Positions 30,101-42,100 of a stretch of DNA of 64,000 nucleotides are shown here, in pieces (the stretch's first letter is position 1; each line of letters starts with the position of its first letter). Source of the DNA: Micropterus salmoides (lineage: Eukaryota; Chordata; Actinopteri; Centrarchiformes; Centrarchidae); the NCBI RefSeq assembly GCF_014851395.1, contig NW_024041262.1, positions 15,181,671-15,245,670 on the forward strand, read 5' to 3'. The notes below the pieces were generated by a model. That model had not been told where the DNA came from, made no database searches, and saw only the letters and a list, made by a program, of their open reading frames with translations. The position numbers and the translations under genes were made by a program.

Positions 30101-33100
30101 ACGTCTCTGTCTTGCAGCAAAGCTGTGCCTGAAGCAGAACGAGAGCCGAGCACAGGACCGTCTGATGGCAAAGGGGCCCCCCAGCCCACCGCAGAGATGT
30201 GTAAGGATGCAATGTTGGACAGAATGTGACACATGCAAGAAAGTTTAACATGTGTAACTGTGTTTTTCTATGAAAGATTAAAAACATTTCAGTCATCCAG
30301 GAGCACATGAGCTGAAAGAAACATTTTTTTTTGATAATCTCATGATTCCACACTTGATCCTCCACAATGATTCCCCGAGTACATAAATGGAGGTCTATAT
30401 ATGGCAACTGCCTCACTGCTTCTCAAAATGTTTTTAACATGCCAGCAAAGATTAGTTTGACTGAGTTGAGGAGAGTTCTTTTGAACTGAGAATTGGGTCA
30501 GATTGGATTAGGTTTTGTCTGTATGTGACTCTTTTTATTTGTTTGTTTTCTCTCTCTCTCTCTCTCTTCAGCCATGCAGCGATCCACGCACAAAGGAAAC
30601 AATGTAACAGGCACCGGAGCCTCCAAGACACTTAGTTCAAGTTCAGCAGTCAAAACTTTAAAGAATGATGGTTCACCATCAGATGCACAAGAAGACAAAG
30701 AAAATAACACTCCTCTAAGAGATAGAAGTAAAGCTAAGATGGTGCTAGTGACATCTGGGTTAGGCCCCAATGAACAGGTGGGCATTCACCCATTCAATCA
30801 ATGAATGTGTTTATTTTAGTGCCTTTGCATGGTAGGATACATTAACCAATCAGATGTTGTTGCCTATAGATAATGGTGAAAAAGTTTGCCAAGCGAGTTG
30901 GTGTCCGTGTGGTTTCCCAGGTGACTCCAGAGGTGACCCATATTATAATGCACACAGGTGAGTATGCTCACGTAGAGGAAGCGTGAAGATATGACAATAA
31001 TGTACTTTTAGTGAAGACTGTAACTAAGTGGTTGATATACAGTGAATCTATTAAATTGGCTATTGAAAATTCCACTTTTAATCTCCCAAGGTCCCGTTTT
31101 ATATAATATATAATATTTTTTCTTGTGCAGGAACATTTGACTTTCCCCAAGTACATTTTCTTTTTACATGTAGTTGCAGCTTGTTTTGTGCGTCTTTTTA
31201 AAGCGCTCCTCAGAGATAAGCTCGCCGTTTCTGTCTCACCCACTCACTCTCTCCTCCATTCATCCGCTTGTTGCTAATTACCCTCTCTGATAGATTATTT
31301 TTAATTTCAGAGCTCGCTGTCTCCAAAGCACCACATTAACTGTCACTGTTTAAGAAGCCCTTTTTCTAATGGCAGCTGTTTCCCGGGTAACCAAAAAATG
31401 GGAACATCGGGCCTCTTGATCTTTGTGGTTAAAGGTTGGAAAGGAGCAGGAGGTGTCCCCTTCTCACCTTTAGCAGAAAATAATAATCATTTGAAATGAA
31501 GTTATGTTTGAGGTGCATCGATAACATGCACTTGACTTTTGCCTGGAATACAAATCAATAGATAATTAATATATTTCTTGACGGAAGAATGTCTGTGAGG
31601 GTATTCACTCTTTTAGTGTTCATTCCTAAATGGTTTGATGCCATTTAAAAGAACTGTTGATGCTTCAAAACCCCATTCCTACACAAGAGTACATTCTTGA
31701 CGTTCTCTGTATTCATCCATCTGATCATTGAAAATGATGGGGTGATTTGTCAACACCCATGTTTTGATCTTTCTTGTCTTATCGTGGGCATTGATTTTGT
31801 ATTTGTGGTAATGGCCACTGCCTACAAAGTACATGTAAACCGCTGTACCACTGTAAAGGTTGTTGGTGTGGAAAAGCACGTCATTCTTTACCTAAGTAAT
31901 GAAAATGTAAAGGGTAACTTTGGTATTTTTAATTTAAGTCAATAATGGGGACAACTATTTTTTTTAAAAATTGGTCTAGTATTGAGCGAGCGCTCTACAG
32001 TTGCCAAACCAAAAAACCAAACCCTTTAAAATACCAAAGTCATACAATCACGAAAACTAACAGGCCGAGGCAGCGGTAGGCCAACAACTCCTGTCTCTGC
32101 GACCAAATTACTGATCAAGAGCGTCTGGTAACTTTGAACAGAGATATATCGCGGCTGTTTCTGGTTAAACAAAAAGGATCTTACTCTTTAAAATAAAAAT
32201 AGAAGGAATCCTTCCCACAATGTTGACAGACACTTATAATAACAATCTGAGCCTGTCAGTGGCAAAAACAAGCACTTTAGTGGACGTACTTTGACGGCAC
32301 CCAATTTCCCAGAGGAATTACATTGCTTCCCTGTCTTGCTTCAGCCGACTGTCTTGATCAATACTGAACCAATTTCAACAAAAATATTGTCCCCCATTAG
32401 TCACATCACATAGACATAAAAACATGGTAACATAGGGTTGAAAAATAGAGAAATTACCCTATAAGTAGCATAAATGATAACAGTAAAAAAGTAATTTCAG
32501 GGAAGAGTGGGCAGTAGTTACAGCTGTATAGTTTGTGCTTTATTTTGCATAGCATTAAAGCTTTCAGCGTGGTCTCTAAGAGGATGCATTTATTCTTTTC
32601 TACACATATTGTCTGTTTGTGTCTGCATACTACAAGATGTGTTCATTCTGTAAAATAAAAATGAGTATTTCCTAAAAGTAAGACACATGCTAAACAAGGA
32701 TTGACCTCAAGGTTCTCAACCTCACAAACTAACTAACTAACTAACTAATGGACCATCTGTAATAGGAACCATTATACCTCATTTATCATCATTTCAACTC
32801 AAGGTGTGTTTATGTACGTACGTGTACTACTAGCACATGTTGTCACACATCTGTTTCTTTTCTTTTCTCTGACAGATGAACAACTGGTATGTGAGCGCAC
32901 GCTGAAGTATTTCCTTGGCATTGCAGGCAGGAAGTGGGTGGTGAGCTTCCAGTGTAAGTCCTGACTCACTTTACTGTCAAGCTCCATCGCTGATGAGCTG
33001 CCAACAATTACTCTAAATACAAAACAGCATGATGTGGAGGCATAGGCTGGAATAAAAGGAGCGTTACATAATACAGTAGCCACCAGAATAGTGTTTGTGC

Positions 33101-36100
33101 TTCTGACAATAAGCTCATATGTTTCTTATTTCCTCTCCGCAGGGATATCAGAGTGCTTCAAACAAAAGAAGCTCTTAGATGAGGTACGCTCGCCGTTGAT
33201 TTCCTGCTACATCTCTGTATGTCTCAATATTGAATTAAGGCTCCTGCGTGATGAATCTCTCCATGTGGTTCCCTGTGATACCTCATAAATTATTTGTCAT
33301 CCATTTGCTTTAGCAATCCCTGCATCTGGGTCTGTGCTATGCAAGTATAATCCTTTGCCAGGCTTTGTTTAATATCTCCATTAATTTAAAACAATTGCTC
33401 CGTCGTCCATGCCAGTTTATAAGCATTTCTATGCATCGTATATTGTATGTATCAATGGACTCCACACAATTATAAGATGAACTCTGTCAAACTGAAGTGT
33501 GTTCAGTGTACTCTTAGGACCGTATTTGATCCTTAAAACAAATCAAATATTATTAGCTTTTTGAGGGTGAATAACTGCTTTATTACTTAAAAGCTTATAG
33601 CTACAGGAAAGGTGTTATACCATTGTGATTGAGGTTCACTTACTTAATTCACATATGCTGAGGTAATTTTGTTTTTTATTCTTCCCCAAACAGAGTCTCT
33701 ATGAAGTTAAAGGTGATGTGGTGAATGGGCCAAACCACCAGGGCCCCATGAGAGCTCGCACCACTAAAGACAATAACGTGAGTCCCTTACACACTGAACA
33801 GGGTGGCAATTATACACTTGTTTATTTGATTTAAATAGCCTCCAAAGGTAAAAGCTAGTCAGTGAACTCCCCAAGGTTTCACTTTTGGAAGGTGTGCATG
33901 TAAAAAAAAAAAAAAAAAAAACTAAACAAGGAAACATGTTTTTTTTCTGTTGCCAGCTTGCGAGTACAATCTAAGCTACAATATTTTACCTTACAAACCC
34001 CAGAAAATGTTAGATACATTTAAATTTACATATAAAAGTATTTCTCAGCAACATTAAATATTCATGACTAAATTAGCAATCAAAGTTTAAGAAAAGATTA
34101 TCCTTAAATATTATTTATTAAAAATTTATTTTAAATTAAAAATATGCTTCATCAAGACTGTGTGGGTGTGGTTTGATCTGATTTGACTCATGGCAGCCTG
34201 GAAACATGAGCAAACGGCCCCACAGGCGTTATCACAGAAGTGTGTGACGTCCCCTTTTTCCAGATGAGTTCTCCCACTTCAAACCAGTGAGAGTTACTCT
34301 GACAAAAACACATCTACAGAAATCTGTCATGTAAAATAACCAACGCTGAAAATGACGTTTTTATGTAGGGCCCCGTCGCTTATAGTGAAAAGCTGAGAGT
34401 TGAAGTTGTGAGACATCAACTAATTCATTGATTTAATGAAGTTAAATTCATACAAGTACTGATCCAATCAGCAAACATTTAAATGATGATGGGGTTACAG
34501 CGTCTACAGACTACAAGAAAATGTTTAAAATATTCATCTGAAGATTAATGAGATTGATATGCATCGAAGGGTTCTTGCAAGAGTCAAACCAGCGACAGTG
34601 CAGTTACATAGCAAAGTTTACTTGTTGAACTCTGGACCACGAGGATGCCCCCATTAAAGAGTAATTTAACAGTTGGTGAAGCAAACAGAGCAATACATAC
34701 ACAATCTAGTGAAGAGGGCCCTCTCTTTTTTTCACAATATAAATGCATTTAAACTGCTTGCTTTTCATTTTATTCACCCTTTGGCCCCACAGAGGCCTTT
34801 ATTAGAACATCAGTCCATTCTACAAGATTATCATCACACTACATACTGTATATTATAGGTCTGAAGAGTGAGCCAATCACTCAGTCTGGTTTCAACACCT
34901 AAAACATGTCAACAACTGTCTTCTGTGTTACTAAAGAACTGACTGATTACAAAAAAAACAGTTTCAGTGAAAAAAAGAGAACCACAAATCAACACATTAA
35001 CTGTTGCGATTATTGACAATTATTGCCACCTCTATTGTTTGTGAAGGCACATTGTCTGACCACAAAGAGTAGCCTCATTCTGTGAAGAAAATCAAACTAG
35101 GTGTCCCAATAACAAACAGCATTTGAACCTGTTTCTTCCTATTGCGCCAGCCTCTTAGCTCAGGCCGTGTTGTAAAAAGCTAATTGTAATTTTCCTCTTG
35201 GTGTAAGGCCAGGAGGACCGGTTCCGTTGCCACTGAGGGGGAAAATTAGAAATGGCTAGATGTCATGTTGGCCGTATCGCTGCCTTTGAAGAACCTCCGC
35301 TAATTGAATTAGCTAGTAATTTCAGGCTTATTTAAGTGGCTTCAGCACAGCACTGGGACTTTGATGGAGACAGACAGATTGTCCTGTTCATACTCACTCT
35401 CTGTCACCTGCGCCGCTGTGACAAACAGATGAAGTGCCAGGACTCGGGAGTCTGTCACCAGAATGTAGATTCCCAGAGAAATCAGTTGAAAAATACTCGT
35501 GGGGGGGGGGGGTTTGCATGTTATCACATCACGCACTTTAATACCTCCTGAAGGACATTAGGTGTTGTCTAAATTAAAAATCTGTAACAAACACTTTTTC
35601 ATCTCACCAAGCACCTCTGGCTAATGATCATTATAGACGGACAGGAAGGTGTGAGAAATTAGTATTTCTCTCTCCAGCAGCTCGGACATTAATCTTTCAA
35701 ACCCTTCCATCCAGCCACGCACTGTAGATGAGACTGTGATGTGAGTTGCACATTTCCTTTCTGTGGTTATTGTGGTTCAAGGAAACAATTTCACATTCCC
35801 ATTTCAAGCGAGCTTATTGGCCCTGAGTGCAATAAAACAATGTGTCCCTGGTGTCGGGCCAGTCGTTTTTCTTTGCATGCTTAAAGCGTGATATTACCTC
35901 AGTGAAGGTGGCTCTGTTTGCTTTTTTCTGTTGGACTCATCCCTGAATTTACAGTATTACAGTGAGAGCTAAAACTGAACAAGGTCTTGAGGTTTATTTT
36001 ATTACACAATAACAGAGGAATACATGTTATAAATTGTAAGATGTGCTTGATTTACTGTTTCGGCTCTCAGAAACATACTCAACTGGATTGTTACGGCTGC

Positions 36101-39100
36101 CCTTTTAACAGTATTATTGAAATTGTCCGAAGGTTAAATCCACTGAAATGTCCTCTTTCGTTTGAATGTGGACATTTTGCAGGACATCTGACCCTAGATT
36201 CTTTTATCCTTACTTTGTATGTTCTTTTTCTCTTCAGTTACTCATGAAGGGCTACAAGATCTGCTTCCAAGGGCCTTTTACAGACATGACTACAGGTAAA
36301 TCACATCAACAATGTCACATGTTCAAGTAAAGACTAGAGAAGTTTTTTTCTATGTGAGAGCAAGGGCTGAAATGTAACATGCAAAGTAGATCAAGGAATT
36401 GCTGAAGTTTTGAGGGTGATGTTGTTTATTAATAAAATTTGGTTGTTAAAGAAATAGTTTGACAATTCGGGGAAATACGCTTATTTGCTTTGTGACAGTT
36501 AGATGAGAAGAGTCATCTTTACACTGGTCATGTCACACTGTTGCACTGCGTTTTTTTGTACGGATTACACAAACTAGGTAAAACATGTTGTAGTTGTGAG
36601 CTTAAGAGCTTGCGACTGATAGACTGAATTTGTCACCTTTGCACCAAGTCAGGCTAGCCGTTTCCAGTTGTTTTGCTAAGCTAAGCTAACCAGGTCCTGG
36701 CTGTAGCATCATATTGAGCATACAGACATAAGAGTAGTATCGATCTTCTCACCTAACTCTTGGCTAAAAAACAAAAAATGTTGAACTGTTACTGTCATTA
36801 AAATTGGGACCAAAATATGTTCTGGAGATAAAGTGTATTATGTGTATGCTATTTGCTCTGTAAGCGACAACACTGAGCGGTCTAGGGAGGGGTGTGAAAT
36901 GCAGACTTTTTACTTTTTTAAGGGAGTTTCATCCAGGTGTTTCTCACTGTAAGACCTGAAACTTCCATTTTTTGAATACCACATAATGTATGTAATGAGT
37001 CTAGCTAAGACAACTCTGTAGGCTTAGACATACACAGCATTCAAACACCACAGGAATTGAAGAAGCTGCTGTTTGCACTGTTGAGTTTTCTCAATCAAGA
37101 ATACTTAGCTCAACCCGCACTTCTTCAGTTTTATTGATGTCTGTGTTCTGTAGAACTCCCGCCTTGCTTTCAAGAGATAAAGATGGGGAAAATAACAATA
37201 AAAAAAGGGGGGGAGTTAAGGAGGCAGTTAAAGTGATTTGCACAGGGTTTGACTGACACAGCTCGAAACCTGTGCTGTCTTTTAAACCCTGTCATTTCGG
37301 TACTGGAGAACAATGACGAGTTTCCCGAGTGTGTGGGCGGATTCACTATAGACTTGGGAGGTTGCTATGGTGTCAGTTAGCTGCCTGGAGTTTTTTTTTA
37401 TTATTATTATTTTTCGGAGAAGAAAGAGGAAATGAGCCTTCAGTCGTGGCCAAACTGCTTTTGCTGAATCTGAAACTGGTGTAAATACCCAGTTCTTTTT
37501 TTGCAGTTTCTGCACCAGCCTTGTTATTGAACGTTGATGCAAATGATTTAAACTGTTGATGACCTCCATTGAAGTTGTAGTTCAATGTAGAGAGGAGTTT
37601 AGTTGCCCTTCAAACAACATACTTTTTTTTTTGCTTTACCTCTCCAGCATGAATGAATTGACAAATAGATCGTGGGTGAAGGTCTCAGGGGGTACATTAC
37701 TTAAAAATCCAAACGGCAGCATTCTTTGGTTTCCGTCTTCCTGGGGCTCTTAAAGTGCTCCTGCAGCATCCTCCTGCTGCCTGCCGGATCGATGAAGCTT
37801 TGCTAATGGCTCGACATCTGCTAGCTAGCGTGAGGACTTTCCTTAACATGTCACAAACATGAGGATGGAGTCTGTTTTCTTCACCCAGTGGGATTTCATC
37901 CATTATTTAATTGCTCCCATTTGTTTACATGTTAAATTATGAGGTTATATACAACTTGTACTGCAAGTTGAATAAAGTTTTCCTGACATGAGCGTCCTCA
38001 CGTTAAAGGCAACAACTAAGTGAAGCTGTTGATTTAGATATTTTTTTAAGGTGTGTTTGGTGTCTGATATGAAGTGTTGAAATATGAACAGATGTTTTCC
38101 AAGCCATGTTAAATGTGTGTTGACTGATTGCGTGAGATGCACATATTGATTTGAGTGGAGACTTAAGTATTGACTTGCTTTCCATCCTTCCGATCAAAGG
38201 AAGTCTGAGCTTGAAATGAGTCTGCTCGGTATCCCCTTGGGGTTAAAGAGGTGAAAGTGGAGAGAATTGAATTAAGGTGTGACCAAGGATACTTTATCAG
38301 AAACCCAGTCCAAAAAACAGTCAGTAAACCTTTACAGCCAACTTGTGTGTGTGTGTGTGTTGTAGATGAAATGGAGTGGATGGTGGAGCTCTGTGGAGCA
38401 GCTGTAGTCAAAGATCCACTTCTCCTCGACAGTAAACAGGTAAGTGTGTAAGAGTGTCTAGTCTCTCCCATTTGAACAAAAAAATAAACTAGAAAAAAGT
38501 CAGTTATTTTGCACACACATTCAGAAATTATTTCTAGCGCCACCATCAGATCAATATGTCTAATACTTTGGTTGATGAACAAGTGCCTGCAAAACTAATG
38601 ACATCCCTATCAGCCTCAGCTGTTCTTGTGTGTTGTGCTAACTTGAAAATGTTAGCATGCTAAACTAAGATGGTTAACATACGGTAGTGAACATTATACC
38701 TTCTTAACAATGTTAGCATTGTCTTTGTGAGCATATTAACATGCCACCGTTAGCATTGAGCTCAAAGTACAGCCTCACAGAGGCAAGGCAAGTTTATTTG
38801 TATAGCACATTTCAACTACGAGGCAATTCAAAGTGCTTTACACAAAGCATAAAAGCATTATAGGAAAATTTTTAAAAGGGTGAAATAGAAAATTAAAACA
38901 GGATAGTAAAAGTTACAGTGCAGTGTAAGATATGAATCTACAGCCTTAAATTTGATTTAATTAAAGGAAGTGGTAAAAAGAAAAGTCTTCAGTCTTAATT
39001 TAAAGGAACTGAGCGTTTCATCAGACCTGCAGTTTTCTGGGAGTTTGTTCCAGATATACAGAGCATAAAAACTGAATGCTGCTTCACCATGTTTAGTTTT

Positions 39101-42100
39101 GATCTTGGGACAGAAAGCAGACATGTCCCAAACGACCTAAGAGGTCTAGATGGTTCAGAACAAATGTATTTTGGCTCTAAACCATTCAGTGCTTTATAAA
39201 CCAACCAATGTGGCTGCTTAAATTCAGGTCTGAGTCCGTGACTACGCCAAGATTTCTGGCTTTGGTCTGTAGTCTTTAAAATTACTGATCACTATGATGG
39301 GATCATAGTCCCCTGGTGATATGGTTATGTAAATCTGTGTGTTATCTGCATAATTATGGTAACATATTTTGTTGTTTTTCATAATCTGAGCCAGTAGTGT
39401 ATCATGACTGTAGACTCCTAGTCTTGCTTTTGCAGTATATAATGTTTTAGTTTTAATGATTCCAGTTTGCTCAAGATTCCTGTGACTCATATTTATACCA
39501 ATATCAGCAAACTGTTACCTGCAGGGACTATGTGGCAGTAAAATGTATGGCTCCCCTACTGAACAATTCTTTGACTCATAAAGCCACAGCCACCATAACA
39601 GTTCATGTCTGTCTCCTGGGTTTGATTTTTATTTTTGAAAATGGCTCATGAATGCAGTGTTTAGCAAATGGCACATTATAAATGAAAGAAACTGAGTAAT
39701 GCTGAAAATCCCCAGATCAAATATCCACCACATCAACAATCCTTAAACCAGCAAGTGTCAGCTGACATAATAGATAATCTGACATGCAAAGGTGAAAATG
39801 GAATTTCTTTCCAATTTGGCTGGCTATAAGTATATATGTTATACATATTGCTAATTTTGTAATCAGGCATAATTTCTATCTTTTTGTTACACAGAAGTCC
39901 CATCAGCTGGTCATTGTACAGCCTGGATCAGAGTCGTCATCATCCACATCCAGCAGTGAGTCTGAAAATAAAATGTCATTTTCTCCATCTACTTTTATAA
40001 TACTTTCAATCATATTAATTGTAGTTATTTTCACTCAAGCGCTCTCTCCGATTTACTTGCTGACACAGAGCACATACAGAGTTCATAAAGATTGGAATTA
40101 GACTGACAGCTGCAGCTGGAGCTGATTACATAATTCATACCTGGGTTCCCTCAAGGGTTCGAGCCTCACACAAGCATAAACCCACACAGGAATTGTGTGT
40201 GATGGACAATTTGCCAATAGATATTTACATTATAATGTAGTACTACATTCCATTGTTTAATCTTGATACTTGTTGTCTACATGTTCTCAATGCAAAAGCA
40301 ACTTTCTTAAAAAACACAAGGTATTTTTTTGTAGAATAATTGACAAAAGCGTTCCTACCACCGTCTATTGTTGTTTGGTTTTTGTAAAAGGTTATCAACA
40401 CTTACCAAAAACACCACAGTGATGTTATTTTTTTTATAAATTTAAGGCAAATTATCGAGGCAAATAGTAACATTTAATGAAGACTGCCTGCTCAAACTAG
40501 CTTGTAGGGCTGAACGATGACATCGTTTTCAAATCGAAATTGCAATTTGATAGAACGTGATTAGCTAATCCTGAAGACGGGGATTAAAATGTAGATTAAT
40601 TATACATGCATCTGACCCGTTTTAACCTCTTAACATGCCGTCAGGTCCTGGCGGCAGCTTTCGGTATGTGCACACAACTGCTATGTTAACTTCATACTCA
40701 TGATACACCGCTTGAAAGCTAAAATCCTCGTGATTTGTCCAATGCAAACCATTTCAAGATACAATCAGTGCTTCTGTCAGACCAACCAGTACAAGCAAAA
40801 TTGAGGCGACTCATCTATGAAGCCTCATAGTAATCCACCAATCGATTATATTCCAACAAAAATGGTCTTGTTACGTTGTCAAAGGTGCAGATGATCCAAT
40901 CCAGTAAAAATATTTAGTCCAAAATACATTATTCCATCAATAAATCCCCAGGGACTGCTGCCGCATCATTTCATATTTGCCGGCAGACGTGGCTCATATG
41001 TCATTATAACTGTAATAACGCCGATTTGAATGTAAACTACGATAGCTTGTATTCAAAACTAACATAGCCCAAGTAAAAAAATTTGTTCAGTTTTCCTTGA
41101 TTTTTGTGCTTCTACCATTGTTAAGTAGGCTACGTAGTTAAATCGTTTCTTTTGTCTGTTTTAACTGTGTTTATTGGTGATATACGATCCGGAGTCTGCA
41201 AAGGGTGTTTTATTTTGAAATCGACCAGATTCTCTATGCTGTCCTGTATCTGACTTCCTGCCTGGTTCATCTGCTCTGTGCTGCTTGACGTGGCTTCAGT
41301 CAAAAATAGACTGGCTGTGTGTATCGAACAAATCTTCAATACTTCAATAAAAAAAAAACAAGCAAATTGAATCGCTAAATCTGGCAGAATCGGCCCTGCG
41401 ATGGACTGGCGACCTGTCCAGGGTGTACCCCGCCTTTTGCCCGATGTCAGCTGGGATTGGCTCCAGCCCCCCGCGACCCTGTACGCAGGATAAGTGGTTG
41501 ACAATGGATGGAATCTGGCAGATCGTTCAAACCTACTAGCTAGAATTCAAGTGTTGTTAAGTATAAGGGCTTATGCAAATGGTTATTTTCAAACTTGCTA
41601 ATAGTTACTTAGTTTATTACAAACTTTAAAAAATGAATTTCTAATTTTTGTAAATTTGTTATTTTTGTAGTGTTTTCTATCATGAAACAAAAATGTAACT
41701 AAACATTTGTCATGATATGGTGACCAAAAATGGAAAAAAGAAGCAGGTTTTTAATAGCAGCTAACAATGTTACCTAACGCAGCTTGCTCGCCAGGCTAGC
41801 CAGCCAAATGTTGCAAGGTATCTTCATTAGCTTGTATCTGCTAATGTAAACTATTCTCTCTTAGTAAAGAACAAGATTGTGATTTAGAAAAGGTGGTTGA
41901 ATTTAATTATGTTTAGAATGTCTCATTCTCACGCTAGTGAATATTAGCGAAAGCAACGTTTTTTGAATCGCTTGATGAAATTTGAGATGGATGAAGCTAT
42001 TAAGAGGTCTAGCTCCAGGCTGGCATTAAAATTATTAGTTTTTCTAGACTGTTCTCACTCACTAAAATAAGAAACTCTTATCTTTTTACCTGTTTGTAAC

